Shown: positions 35,583 through 44,265 of the stretch, one piece after another
Position numbering within the stretch: position 1 is the stretch's first letter
How the letters are laid out: every line of letters begins with the position of its first letter
Assembly: GCA_028875655.1 (NCBI GenBank)
Contig: JAPPCX010000054.1
Coordinates: forward strand, 62,001 to 126,000
From: Chloroflexota bacterium
GTDB taxonomy: Bacteria; Chloroflexota; Dehalococcoidia; Lucifugimonadales; UBA3495
Length of the DNA: 64,000 nucleotides
Reading direction: 5' to 3'
The notes under the pieces: generated by a model
Database searches by the model: none
What the model saw: only the letters and a program-made list of their open reading frames with translations
What the model was told of the DNA's origin: nothing
Made by a program: the position numbers and the translations under genes

Positions 35583-37394
35583 TCAGTTGACCCGCTCCAT
35601 GCGGTAGGCGAGGATCACGTCGCCTTCCTCATAGTTGTTGAAGGATTCGAGCACGATACCGCAATCGGTGCCGGCCGTCGCCTGGTTGACTTCATCTCGG
35701 AAGTGCCGCAGGCTCGACATCTCGGTTTCGACCAGGATATCGTCTTCCCGCATCACCCTGACCGAGCCTTGGCGGGTGATCCGGCCATCCAGCACGCGAC
35801 AACCCGCGATCTGGACGCCGCGACGCCCCGCGAAGATTTCGCGCACTTCGGCCCGTCCGACGACCACTTCCTCGTATTCCGGTTCCAGCATGCCGTGGAG
35901 AGCTTGTTCCACGTCCTCCAGCAGACGGTAGATGATCTGGTAGTTCCTCACTTCAACGCCCAGGCGTTCGGCGGTGCGCTCCGCGCCGATTTCAAACCCC
36001 ACGTTGAACGCCAGGATGATGCCGCCCGACGCTGAAGCCAACTGCACGTCGGAGTCGCTGACCAGGCCGGAGCCGGCGTGGATGATACGTGCTTTCACGT
36101 CTCCGTCGGACAGTTTCTCAATGGAATTCACCGCCGCTTCAACGCTGCCCTGGACATCGGCTTTGAGAACCAGGACCAGTTCCTTGACGTCGCCGGCATC
36201 GATCTGCTTCACGATATTGTCAAGAGTAAGGACGGTGTCCAGATTGCCCGTGCTGCCGCGCTGGCCGTGCCGCGTCGCGGTCTGGCGGGCGGTTCGTTCG
36301 TTGGATACCACCCTCAAAATATCGCCGGCCTCCGGTGTCGCGTTGAGGCCGGTGACCACGCCCGGCGATCCTGGAGTGATTGCCTCCATGGTCTCACCGC
36401 GTTCGTTGGTGATAGCCCGGACTCTTCCCCACGCGCCGCCGGCCACGATGTGGTCGCCCACTTTCAGGGTTCCGGTCTGGACCAGCACGGTTGCGGAAGG
36501 TCCCCGGCGGCGGTCAAGGGTGGCTTCGATAATCACGCCGGCGGCGTCCCGCCCGGGGTTGGCCTTCAACTCCAGGATTTCCGAAAGGACCAGCAGGTTC
36601 TCGATCAAATCGTCAACGCCGTCGCCGGTTTGCGCCGAGACGGGAACGGCGATGATGTCGCCGCCCCATTCTTCGACCAGCAGGTTGCGCTCGCTGAGCT
36701 GCCGCTTGACAACGTCCGGCTGGGCGGAGGGCAAGTCCATCTTGTTGATTGCGACGACGATCGGCACCTCGGCCGCCCGGGCATGGTCGATGGCCTCGTC
36801 CGTCTGGGGCATGATTCCATCGTCGGCGGCGACGACCAGCACGGCGATGTCGGTCACCCGCGCGCCGCGGGACCTGATCGCCGTGAAGGCGGCGTGCCCG
36901 GGGGTATCCAGGAAGGTAATCGGCTGCCCGTCCTGTGAAACCTGGTAGGCGCCGATGTGTTGAGTAATCCCGCCGGCTTCTTTTTCCACCACCGCCGTTG
37001 ACCGGATGTAGTCCAGCAGGCTGGTTTTCCCGTGGTCAACGTGTCCAAGTATGGTGATCACCGGCGGGCGGGATTCCAGCAGGTCTTCGTCGTCTTCCGC
37101 GGCGCCGGCGTTGATGGCCGACGTGTCCTCGGCAACTTCCGCCAGTCGGGTCCTGACGCTGTATGCGGCGGCGGCGACGGTGGCGACCTGGTGGTCGATA
37201 ACCTGGTTCACCGATACCATGATGCCGTGTCGCATCAGTTGCTTGATCACGTCCACCGGCGATTGGTCCAGCAATTCCGCCAGCTCTTTCACGGTCATGG
37301 TCTCGGGCAGCACCAGCACTCGAGGGGTATTGCGGCGGGGTTCGCCGCGCCTGGGCCGCCGGGCGCCTGCGGTGCGCTGCTGGGTTGTTGTCAT
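35583..37394 (-). CDS. infB: Translation initiation factor IF-2, short form
   Basis: It is the GTPase that brings initiator tRNA to the 30S subunit. The G-domain motifs are ILGHVDHGKTSLLDYI (G1), FLDTPGHAAF (G3) and VAINKMDLP (G4). Only about 110 residues precede the G domain, including an IF2N module (ETMTVKELAELLDQSPVDVIK), so the protein is short (603 residues). The ATG at 37394, with AGGAGG eight bases upstream, overlaps the ylxR stop as ATGA. Confidence 0.96.
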   Translation of the reverse strand: MTTTQQRTAGARRPRRGEPRRNTPRVLVLPETMTVKELAELLDQSPVDVIKQLMRHGIMVSVNQVIDHQVATVAAAAYSVRTRLAEVAEDTSAINAGAAEDDEDLLESRPPVITILGHVDHGKTSLLDYIRSTAVVEKEAGGITQHIGAYQVSQDGQPITFLDTPGHAAFTAIRSRGARVTDIAVLVVAADDGIMPQTDEAIDHARAAEVPIVVAINKMDLPSAQPDVVKRQLSERNLLVEEWGGDIIAVPVSAQTGDGVDDLIENLLVLSEILELKANPGRDAAGVIIEATLDRRRGPSATVLVQTGTLKVGDHIVAGGAWGRVRAITNERGETMEAITPGSPGVVTGLNATPEAGDILRVVSNERTARQTATRHGQRGSTGNLDTVLTLDNIVKQIDAGDVKELVLVLKADVQGSVEAAVNSIEKLSDGDVKARIIHAGSGLVSDSDVQLASASGGIILAFNVGFEIGAERTAERLGVEVRNYQIIYRLLEDVEQALHGMLEPEYEEVVVGRAEVREIFAGRRGVQIAGCRVLDGRITRQGSVRVMREDDILVETEMSSLRHFRDEVNQATAGTDCGIVLESFNNYEEGDVILAYRMERVN

Positions 37395-37693
37395 GGATAA
37401 CACCTCCTGGCGCCGCCGGACGCGATGGTATCAATGTAGTAATTCTGTAGCGTTTCGATGTCTGAATCCGTCACTCTGGCGCGAAGGCTGCGCTCCAGGG
37501 CGCGTTTCGCCAACCCACGTTCCCAACACCCCACTCGGTTGCACAAATATGCTCCGCGCCCGTTGGCTCGCCCGGTGGGGTCGGGCAGCACAGGACCGTC
37601 CGGCGTGCGGACGACCCGCACCAACTGCCCTTTCGGCCCTTTCCGGCCACAGGCGATGCAACTGCGTTCGGGTATGTGTCGCTTTTTGGGAAT
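37391..37693 (-). CDS. ylxR: YlxR-family RNA-binding protein, probable ATT start
   Basis: YlxR (DUF448) genes lie between nusA and infB in most bacteria. The frame reads IPKKRHIPERSCIACGRKG, with the conserved Cys pair CIAC, then LVRVVRTPDGPVLPDPTGRANG and RGAYLCNRVGCWERGLAKRAL. No ATG, GTG or TTG exists upstream of the Cys pair in this frame back to the nusA stop. The best start is ATT at 37693-37691, which has AAAGGT seven to eight bases upstream and gives 100 residues. A GTG at 37624 would remove the conserved N-terminus. Confidence 0.8.
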   Translation of the reverse strand: MPKKRHIPERSCIACGRKGPKGQLVRVVRTPDGPVLPDPTGRANGRGAYLCNRVGCWERGLAKRALERSLRARVTDSDIETLQNYYIDTIASGGARRCYP

Positions 37694-37743
37694 GCCTATT
37701 ACCTTTCGTCGGTCGAGAGTCGTGATACGGCTGTGCGCTATTT

Positions 37744-39525
37744 TTAACGTCGGCGGGGGCCCGGGCCGCGCGCGCCCGGTACGTTGCCGCCGCGCCGGTT
37801 GCCGCCGCCACGGCGCCGGCGTCCGGAGCCTCCCCTGAAGTCGCCAACTATGTCTTCTGCGAACCGGATCTTCCCGGCGTCGGGAGCAAGGTTAGGCAAG
37901 CCGGCGAGCAGTTCGCTCATTTCCTCGTCAAGCTCTTCGTCTTCAAGTTCATCATCTTCGTCGTCGTAATCTTCAACTACGTCGTCCAGGGTGAGGTTCT
38001 CAAGAGCTTCGACGCCCAGGCCCACGGGTTCCGGTTCTGATTCCGGCTCTTCCTGGCTCGGCGTTTCCACCGGAGCGGCGGCCGCTTCCTCCGCCAGCAG
38101 GGCGGCGAAGAGGGCTTCTTCATCGTAATCCGGGGCGGCCTCAGCTTCTTCCAAAATCGGCTCAGCCACTTCGGACACGCTTTCTTCGATCACCGCCGGA
38201 GCTTCCACGGCAGCGGTGGCTTCGACCTCCGGAGACTCCTCGTGGAGTTCGGCGGTTTCGGGCGTTTCGACGGACAGGCCGGTTTCCGCAATCGCAGCCT
38301 CCGCGGCCTCGGCGACGCTGAGAGTTTCCACCTCGGTCTCTTCCGCAACCGCAGCGGCAGCCAGGGCTTCGGCCTCAGCTTGCGCCTCGGCTTCAGCCAA
38401 TGCGGCCGCCTGTTCGGCCGCTATGCGTGCAGCTTCTGCCGCCCGGGCCGCCCGCAGAGCCTCCCACTGCTCAACGTTCTTGATGTCCAGCCGCCACCCG
38501 GTGAGGCGAGCCGCCAGCTTTGCGTTCTGCCCGTCCCTGCCGATAGCCAGCGACATCTGGGTTTCGGGAACCACCACGTACGCGGTGCGTTCATCGGCAT
38601 CAAGCTCCACTGCACCCACATCCGCAGGGCTGAGGGCGCGCGAGATCATAACCTGCGGGTTCGAGTCCCACTCTATGACGTCGATCTTCTCGCCCTGCAA
38701 CTCGTTGACGATGCTCTGGATGCGGTTGCCCCGCAGCCCGATGCAGGAACCTACCGGGTCAACGCCGTCCTGGTGGGATGCGACTGCGACCTTGCTGCGG
38801 ATCCCGGGATCCCGGGCAATGGCGCGAATTTCCACGGTGCCGTTGCTGATTTCGGGGACTTCCGCCTCCATCAGGCGACGCAAAAGGTCGCGGTGCGAAC
38901 GGCTGACCACAACCTCGGGTCCCCGCGTGGTTTGCTGGACTTCTACCAGCAGCACCTTTAGATTCTGGCCCTTGCGGTACCGTTCGTTGCCGACCTGGTT
39001 GTCGGGGCGCATGATGCCTCGCGCCCGATTCTGGTTCTGGGCCTGGTGGGGGTTCAGGTTGATGAACACCGTCGGGCCTTTCTCAATGCTCTCAACGCTG
39101 CCGCTGATTATTTCGCCCTGGTATCCGGAGTATTCCTCAAAGGTCTTTTCCCTTTCCGCCTCACGCAACCCTTGCATCAGCACCTGGCGCGCCGTTTGAG
39201 CGGAGATGCGGCTGGTGTCGTAGGATACCTCCTCGGATTCGGGAATTTCGGTGTCCACCTGGGCGTCGGGAACGAGTTTCAAAGCTTCGGACAGCAGGAT
39301 CTGCGTCTCGGGGTCGTCCACTTCATCCACCACCGTCCGCAGGGGGAAAATGCTGATGTCGCCCGTGTTCGGGTTGAGTTTCACCGACAGGTTCTTGGCC
39401 CCGGCAACGCTGTCGCGGCGGAACGCGGTGGCCAGCGCCACCTCCACCTTGTTCAGGACCAGTTCCTTGCGTAGCCCGCGTTCGGCAGATAACTGATTTA
39501 ACGCCATCATGAAATCGCTTTTCAT
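37744..39525 (-). CDS. nusA: Transcription termination/antitermination factor NusA with long acidic tail
   Basis: The N-terminal domain, S1 domain ([21 protein letters not shown]) and two KH domains ([40 protein letters not shown]) occupy residues 1-355. The last ~240 residues are unusual: an Ala/Glu coiled-coil stretch, a very acidic part ([18 protein letters not shown]), a short conserved-looking helix, and a final RGG-like basic end ([16 protein letters not shown]). Typical NusA of Gram-positive type ends near residue 370. No rimP gene precedes it. It is first in the nusA-ylxR-infB-rbfA-truB operon. Confidence 0.95.
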   Translation of the reverse strand: MKSDFMMALNQLSAERGLRKELVLNKVEVALATAFRRDSVAGAKNLSVKLNPNTGDISIFPLRTVVDEVDDPETQILLSEALKLVPDAQVDTEIPESEEVSYDTSRISAQTARQVLMQGLREAEREKTFEEYSGYQGEIISGSVESIEKGPTVFINLNPHQAQNQNRARGIMRPDNQVGNERYRKGQNLKVLLVEVQQTTRGPEVVVSRSHRDLLRRLMEAEVPEISNGTVEIRAIARDPGIRSKVAVASHQDGVDPVGSCIGLRGNRIQSIVNELQGEKIDVIEWDSNPQVMISRALSPADVGAVELDADERTAYVVVPETQMSLAIGRDGQNAKLAARLTGWRLDIKNVEQWEALRAARAAEAARIAAEQAAALAEAEAQAEAEALAAAAVAEETEVETLSVAEAAEAAIAETGLSVETPETAELHEESPEVEATAAVEAPAVIEESVSEVAEPILEEAEAAPDYDEEALFAALLAEEAAAAPVETPSQEEPESEPEPVGLGVEALENLTLDDVVEDYDDEDDELEDEELDEEMSELLAGLPNLAPDAGKIRFAEDIVGDFRGGSGRRRRGGGNRRGGNVPGARGPGPRRR

Positions 39526-39580
39526 GCTTGTCCTCCGCTGGCCGAACGCTCCGAATTTTTATCTGGTACCCCAGTCCAAT

Positions 39581-39611
39581 GGATAGAAATAAGGCGGGTG
39601 TACGCCCCGCC
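39581..39611 (-). terminator. Terminator in the nusA leader
   Basis: On the minus strand GGCGGG-gcgtaca-CCCGCC is followed by TTATTTCTATCC. It lies between the nusA promoter (39693-39721) and the nusA start, so it can attenuate the operon. It is about 55 bases upstream of the nusA ATG. Confidence 0.65.
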
Positions 39612-39687
39612 TAATCAATCCTTGAACCTCTCGTTGCCGGCTCGGAGGTCATACAACCTTCGTATCCCGCAACCGGGCGTTTGTATG
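39612..39687 (-). ncRNA. Structured 5' leader of the nusA operon
   Basis: The transcript from the promoter at 39693-39721 would begin with CATACAA...TTGTATG (39687-39650), a 7-bp stem that encloses CCCG-gttg-CGGG. An ACCTC...GAGGT stem then precedes the terminator hairpin. This nested arrangement before an intrinsic terminator looks like a cis-regulatory leader. I cannot assign it to a known family; NusA autoregulation or a ribosomal ligand are possible. Confidence 0.5.
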
Positions 39688-39692
39688 TCGGG

Positions 39693-39721
39693 ATTATACC
39701 ACCGCTATCACCAGTGGGCAA
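39693..39721 (-). promoter_or_regulatory. nusA operon promoter
   Basis: The minus strand has TTGCCC (39721-39716), 17 bases, TATAAT (39698-39693), preceded by TGG. It lies within 50 bases after the cysM stop. Transcription would start near 39687, giving a leader of about 160 nt. Confidence 0.75.
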
Positions 39722-39740
39722 GGCGAGGCAGCCCACGGCG

Positions 39741-40691
39741 CTACCACCAGATTTTGCCCTGCGCTTCCTGGGCCAGCGTTTCGTAGTCCCGGGTCCACAG
39801 CTGGCTGCTCAGGTACTTCCAGCCGCCGTCGGCCAGCAGGCAGACCACGTTGCCGCTTTCCATCCGCTCGGCATGTTTCAACGCGCCGGCGATGACCGAA
39901 CCGGAGGAGATGCCGGCGAAGATGCCTTCCTTGTCCATCAGATCTTTCGTCATGTAGAACGAATCGAAGCTGTTCACCAGCAGGCGGTTGTCCAGCAGGT
40001 TGATGTCCAGGATGGGGGGAATGAACCCGTCTTCGAGGCGGCGCAGGCCGGAGATGAAGTCATCCGGTTCGGGGGCGACCGCGATGATCTTGATGTCGCT
40101 GCGGTGCTCCTTGAGGCGGCGGGCGTTGCCCATCAGGGTGCCGCCGGTGCCCAGGCCGGCCACGAACACGTCCACGTCGGGCAGGGCTTCCACGATTTCC
40201 TGGCCGGTTCCTTCGTAGTGGGCTTCCGGGTTGCCCTCGTTGCCGTACTGGTAGAGCATCAGGTAGTCGTGGGGGTTCTTCTCGACGATTTCCTGCGCGA
40301 CCACCACGCTGCCGTTGGTGCCCAGGGTGCCGTCGGAGTAGATGATCTCCGCGCCGTAGGCTTCCAAAAGCTGCGTCCGCTCCACGGAGACATTCTCAGG
40401 CATCACCACGGACACCTTGTAACCCTTCAGCCGGCCGATCATGGCCAGAGAAATACCCGTGTTGCCCGACGTCGGTTCGAGGATAGTCCGGTTTGGCGAG
40501 ATCTCGCCGTCCGCTTCTGCCCGTTCGATCATCTTGAGCGCGATGCGGTCCTTGACGCTGCCGGTGGGGTTCTGCCCCTCCAGCTTGGCGTACAAGCGGA
40601 CATTGGGGTTGGGGCTCAGGTTTTCCAGTTCCACCAGGGGCGTGTTGCCGATAGTGGAAATCAGACCCTTGTAGGCGCCCTTGGTGAGCAT
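39741..40691 (-). CDS. cysM: Cysteine synthase (CysM-like, PLP-dependent)
   Basis: It replaces the side group of O-acetyl- or O-phosphoserine with sulfide sulfur. The PLP lysine is in EGQNPTGSVKDRIA, TSGNTGISLAMIG binds the substrate, and GTGGTLMGNARRL binds the cofactor phosphate. SSGSVIAGALKHAE is near the C-terminus. The 316-residue length and the neighbouring MoeB-like gene recall mycobacterial CysM, which takes sulfur from the thiocarboxylated carrier CysO. No carrier gene is seen here, so the sulfur donor is inferred only. Confidence 0.9.
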   Translation of the reverse strand: MLTKGAYKGLISTIGNTPLVELENLSPNPNVRLYAKLEGQNPTGSVKDRIALKMIERAEADGEISPNRTILEPTSGNTGISLAMIGRLKGYKVSVVMPENVSVERTQLLEAYGAEIIYSDGTLGTNGSVVVAQEIVEKNPHDYLMLYQYGNEGNPEAHYEGTGQEIVEALPDVDVFVAGLGTGGTLMGNARRLKEHRSDIKIIAVAPEPDDFISGLRRLEDGFIPPILDINLLDNRLLVNSFDSFYMTKDLMDKEGIFAGISSGSVIAGALKHAERMESGNVVCLLADGGWKYLSSQLWTRDYETLAQEAQGKIWW

Positions 40692-40715
40692 CAGCGGCGT
40701 CTCAACAATTTGATT

Positions 40716-41567
40716 CTAGACAGCCCCGGCCGCGACGGCGAGGGGTTCGGGGGCTTCCTCGGCCACTCCGCAGAACACTTCGTAGTCGATGAGTTCCTTC
40801 ACCGTCGGATTCTCTCCGCACAGCGGGCAGTCGGGGTTGCGCCGCAACCGGACTTCCCGGAACTGCATGCTCAGCGCGTCGATGACCAGCAGGCGGGAGG
40901 ACAGGCTCTCCCCGATGCCCAGGATGTGCTTCAGCGCCTCGGTGGCCTGAATGGAACCCACCAGGCCGGTCAGCGCGCCCAGCACTCCGGCCTCGGCGCA
41001 GTTGGGCACCATGCCCGGAGGCGGCGGCGCCGGGAACAGGCAACGGTAGCAGCCCTGTCCCGGCAGGAATACGGTGGCCTGGCCGTCGAAAATCAGGATG
41101 CTGCCGTCGATGAGCGGCTTGTTGAGCAGATAGCAGGCGTCGTTGACCAGGTATCGGGTGGCGAAGTTGTCCGCGCCGTTGATCACGATGTCGTACTGAC
41201 CGATGATGTCAAAGGCGTTCTCGGAGGTGAGCCACGCCTCGTGCAGCACCACGTCAACTTCCGGGTTGTAGGACTTGATGTTGTCCAGGGCCGACTGGAC
41301 TTTGGGCCGGCCCACGTCGGGCGTGTGGTGGAGGATCTGCCGTTGCAGGTTGGACAATTCGACGACGTCGAAGTCAACGATGCCCAGCTTGCCGACGCCG
41401 GCCAGGGCCAGGTACACCGCCGAGGGGGAACCCAGTCCGCCGGCCCCGATGATCAGCGCGCTGGACTCCATCATTTTGCGCTGTCCGGCACTGCCCACGT
41501 CCTGCATGATGATGTGTCGGCTGTAGCGTTTGACCTGATCCGGGGTCAACCGAAGGGGTTGCACCAT
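40716..41567 (-). CDS. moeB: MoeB/ThiF-type adenylyltransferase
   Basis: An E1-like enzyme that adenylates the C-terminal Gly of ubiquitin-like sulfur carriers. It has the ATP loop LIIGAGGLGSPSAVYLALAG, the acidic IVDFDVVELSNLQRQILH, and VINGADNFATRYLVNDACY. A zinc site is formed by CYRCLF and CPLCGE. The start at 41567 has GGAGG eight bases upstream; longer frames lack it. There is no rhodanese domain, so it is MoeB- rather than MoeZ-like (283 residues). It is 24 bases upstream of cysM. Confidence 0.9.
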   Translation of the reverse strand: MVQPLRLTPDQVKRYSRHIIMQDVGSAGQRKMMESSALIIGAGGLGSPSAVYLALAGVGKLGIVDFDVVELSNLQRQILHHTPDVGRPKVQSALDNIKSYNPEVDVVLHEAWLTSENAFDIIGQYDIVINGADNFATRYLVNDACYLLNKPLIDGSILIFDGQATVFLPGQGCYRCLFPAPPPPGMVPNCAEAGVLGALTGLVGSIQATEALKHILGIGESLSSRLLVIDALSMQFREVRLRRNPDCPLCGENPTVKELIDYEVFCGVAEEAPEPLAVAAGAV

Positions 41568-41770
41568 TTGGGATTCCTCCGTTTGGGGCGCCATTACATA
41601 AGAAAACCCGCGCCCCAATCCGTGGCACGGTTCTTGCGGGCACAGGCGCTTTGCAGTTGCAGTTGGCCCGTCCCTATGTGTCGGGACAGGCGCAGGTAAA
41701 GGTAGAGAGTGGCGTTTGCAGCATTTCCAGCGAGTTTATCGCCGGGCCGGATTTTTTGTCAAGTGAAAAG

Positions 41771-41818
41771 GCATCCTTCGACAGGCTCAGGATGATTCGA
41801 CAGGCTCAGGACGAGCGG
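41771..41818. repeat. TTCGACAGGCTCAGGA direct repeats
   Basis: GCATCCTTCGACAGGCTCAGGATGA is followed at once by TTCGACAGGCTCAGGACGAGCGG. The same repeat type occurs at 57379-57455. It belongs to a widely dispersed bacterial intergenic repeat type; function unknown. The rest of the 41568-41828 gap shows no gene. Confidence 0.65.
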
Positions 41819-41828
41819 AAAAGTGGGA

Positions 41829-42308
41829 TCAAACCGATGCCGAAACCGGACCGGCAACGGGCTCCCAACGGTCGGCGCGCAGGTCGGATTCCTCGATCAA
41901 CGCGCACTGCCGCTCGGCCAGGTGCGCCAGCGTGGTCCCTTCCAGAACCTTCTGAATGGAGTCCTCCACCGTCCGCCAGATTTCCTTTTGCGCGCAGCAG
42001 TCCGCGAACATGCAGTCCGTCGGGAGGGTCAGACAGTCAAGGGGCGATGAATTGCCGTCCAGTTCCTGCATGATTTCATACAGGTTCACTTGCTGCGGGG
42101 GACGGGCCAGCAGGTGGCCGCCCTGGGGGCCGCGCCGGCTGTGAACGAAGCCGCTCTTGTTCAGCGCGGACATCAGCCGTTCCAGATAAGACTCGGGGAT
42201 ACCCTGCCGGTAGGCGATGGCGGAGGTCTGCACCGGGCCGTCGCCATAGCGCATGGCCAATTCGACCAACGCCCTAACCCCATAATCGACTCTCATCGGG
42301 ATGCGCAA
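41829..42308 (-). CDS. Rrf2-family transcriptional regulator
   Basis: A winged-helix repressor of 159 residues. MRVDYGVRALVELAMRYG opens the family fold; the recognition region is RQGIPESYLERLMSALNKSG, followed by HSRRGPQGGHLLARPP. The Cys-rich loop DCLTLPTDCMFADCC could hold an Fe-S cluster, as in IscR or NsrR. The best start is the TTG at 42308, with GGAGG seven bases upstream, not the ATG at 42296. Its place before moeB-cysM suggests control of sulfur assimilation. Confidence 0.87.
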   Translation of the reverse strand: MRIPMRVDYGVRALVELAMRYGDGPVQTSAIAYRQGIPESYLERLMSALNKSGFVHSRRGPQGGHLLARPPQQVNLYEIMQELDGNSSPLDCLTLPTDCMFADCCAQKEIWRTVEDSIQKVLEGTTLAHLAERQCALIEESDLRADRWEPVAGPVSASV

Positions 42309-42386
42309 ACCGACACCTCCGTCGCTTACCGATTATACCGAATCTCCGACGGGAATGCCAACCGTCGATTATCCGACAACTCGCAA

Positions 42387-42815
42387 TCAATCCGTCCTGG
42401 GGTTCACCCGCCGGTCGTACACCGTCATGTAGGTTCCGAGACCCGTAGCGATGAGATTGCCGTCCGGTCCCATGATCTCCATATCCGCAACTATGATGCG
42501 ACCTCCCCGGCTCTTAATGACGCTCCGGGCCGTAAGATCGCCTTCCCTGGCCGGGGCGATGAAGTTCAGTTTCAGCTCGATGGTGACGGCATGTTCGCCC
42601 TCTTTCAGCACCGACCGGCAGGCGCGGAAAAATGCGTAATCCGCCAGGGCCACCAGAATCCCGCCCTGCACCGCGCCGGCGCGTTGGCGATGCTTGTCCG
42701 CCACCGTCATAAAGGCCGTGCCTACGCCGGCGGCGGATTCGCCCGGCCGTATGTCCAGCAATTCGGCGAACGGCCCATCCTGGTCGGCCGGCGACGATGT
42801 TTCCTGCTGCGTCAT
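42387..42815 (-). CDS. PaaI-type hotdog thioesterase
   Basis: A 142-residue hotdog-fold protein of the acyl-CoA thioesterase group. It has AGAVQGGILVALADYAFFRAC (the HGG-like helix, with Gln in place of His) and TIELKLNFIAPAREGDLTARSV. The ATG at 42815 is behind AGGAGGAAACA. The open frame upstream runs through a dispersed repeat and is not part of the protein. The substrate is unknown. Confidence 0.85.
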   Translation of the reverse strand: MTQQETSSPADQDGPFAELLDIRPGESAAGVGTAFMTVADKHRQRAGAVQGGILVALADYAFFRACRSVLKEGEHAVTIELKLNFIAPAREGDLTARSVIKSRGGRIIVADMEIMGPDGNLIATGLGTYMTVYDRRVNPRTD

Positions 42816-42865
42816 TGTTTCCTCCTGCGTCCGTGGTCGGCGCGCGTTAATTGTCAGAGGCACAC

Positions 42866-42964
42866 CGTCGTTCCTGCGAAAGCAGGAACCCAGAAGATCC
42901 CTTGCGGGAAGAACGTTGGCCTTTTTTTGCGCTCCCTGGATTCCCGCTTTCGCGGGAATGACGG
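42866..42964. repeat. Two dispersed inverted repeats upstream of the thioesterase gene
   Basis: ACCGTCGTTCCTGCGAAAGCAGGAACCCAG (42866-42895) and CTGGATTCCCGCTTTCGCGGGAATGACGG (about 42937-42965) are opposed copies of the GGATTCC/GGAATGACG family. They lie between the thioesterase and the divergent membrane protein gene. Confidence 0.7.
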
Positions 42965-43113
42965 GTGGTGAGTGGGAATGACGAGGTTGAAGTTTCATAT
43001 GCGATAGCACCGATTATAAGCCGAAACGCCAATGCGCCGCCGTCCCCGGCCGGCTATACTGATTGCTCCCATGCCAACCTTGTCATCGCCAACCCCCGAC
43101 CCGCTGCCCCACC

Positions 43114-43494
43114 ATGGCTAAGGGCGTCCTCACCGCGCTGGCCGTGATGCTGATCTGCACGGTGATACCCATTGCCAACGTGCTGCTGGCGCCTTTCGGC
43201 CCGTTCCTGGGCGCGTATTACGGCATCCGATCCGTGGACACGGGAGACCGCGCGCCGCTGGTGGCTGCGGCCTGGTTCGGCTGCGTGGTTGGAGCGGTGT
43301 CGGCGTTGATCCTGGCGGCAATCGCCATTATCGTGACCCTCGCGCTGCCCATACCCGGCCGGTTCGTGGCGCTCACCTGGATCGCGGTGGCGGTGTTTTC
43401 GGCATACGTGGCCGGCATGAGCACGCTGGGCGGCCTCTACCGTCTGATCAAAACGCAAACCGCCGCAACCGCCCCAGCGTCCGAAACGGGTTGA
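43114..43494 (+). CDS. Small multi-pass membrane protein, hypothetical
   Basis: A 126-residue protein from the ATG at 43114 (MAKGVLTALAVMLICTVIPI) with four probable membrane helices, including GAVSALILAAIAIIVTLALP and FVALTWIAVAVFSAYVAGMS. The short C-terminal tail is polar. I do not recognise the family. It ends four bases before larB, so they share a transcript. The frame opens at 43063, but the residues before 43114 are not membrane-like. Confidence 0.6.
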   Translation: MAKGVLTALAVMLICTVIPIANVLLAPFGPFLGAYYGIRSVDTGDRAPLVAAAWFGCVVGAVSALILAAIAIIVTLALPIPGRFVALTWIAVAVFSAYVAGMSTLGGLYRLIKTQTAATAPASETG

Positions 43495-43497
43495 GTC

Positions 43498-44265
43498 ATG
43501 GATTCGGCGTCTCTGTTCGCTCTGCTGGAAGGGGTACGCGACGGGAGCGTTCCCGTGTCCGACGCAGTGGTTGCCCTACGGGGTTTGCCCTACCAGGACC
43601 TGGACTACGCCCGCCTGGACCATCACCGGCCACTGCGCACGGGCTGGCCCGAAGTGGTGATGGGACAGGGCAAGACGCCGGAGCAAATCGCCGGAATCGT
43701 GCCGGCGCTGGCGGGCCGGGGGCATCCCGTCCTGGTCACGCGGGCCTCAGCGGACGCTTATCGGGCAGTGTCGGCCGCGGTTCCGGCGGCGGAGTACCGG
43801 CAGTTGGCCCGCTGCATCGTGGTTCCTGCGGATCCGCCGGCCGCGCCACGGGACGCCGGGCTGCTGATCGTCACCGCCGGCACCGCTGACCTGCCGGTGG
43901 CCGAAGAGGCCGCCGTTACCGCTGAGCTGATGGGCTGTCGCCCCGGCCGGCTCAATGACGTGGGCGTCGCCGGGCTGCACCGCCTGCTGGACCAGCTGGA
44001 ACGGTTGCAGCAGGCCCGGGCGATCGTGGTGGTTGCCGGCATGGAGGCCGCCTTGGCCAGCGTGGTGTCCGGCCTGGTACCTGCGCCGGTCATCGCGGTG
44101 CCCACCAGCGTGGGTTATGGGGCAAGTTTCGAGGGCCTGGCCGCGCTGCTGGGAATGGTGAACTCCTGCGCGCCGGGTATCGGCGTGGTGAACATCGACA
44201 ACGGCTTCGGGGCCGGTTACCTGGCGGCGCAGATTTGCCTGATGCCAAATGCGGGGGCGGATTGA
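43498..44265 (+). CDS. larB: LarB-type nickel-pincer cofactor synthase (P2CMN synthase)
   Basis: LarB carboxylates and hydrolyses nicotinic acid adenine dinucleotide in the first step of the nickel-pincer nucleotide cofactor. It shares the PurE fold. The C-terminal half is very characteristic: VVAGMEAALASVVSGLVPAP, IAVPTSVGYGASFEGLAALL, and NSCAPGIGVVNIDNGFGAGY. 255 residues is typical. LarC, LarE and LarA are not in the window. Confidence 0.93.
   Translation: MDSASLFALLEGVRDGSVPVSDAVVALRGLPYQDLDYARLDHHRPLRTGWPEVVMGQGKTPEQIAGIVPALAGRGHPVLVTRASADAYRAVSAAVPAAEYRQLARCIVVPADPPAAPRDAGLLIVTAGTADLPVAEEAAVTAELMGCRPGRLNDVGVAGLHRLLDQLERLQQARAIVVVAGMEAALASVVSGLVPAPVIAVPTSVGYGASFEGLAALLGMVNSCAPGIGVVNIDNGFGAGYLAAQICLMPNAGAD

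Noticed and set aside
39681-41699. 672-codon open frame opposite cysM and moeB
   Set aside because: Antisense to two well-supported genes; no domain or start signal.
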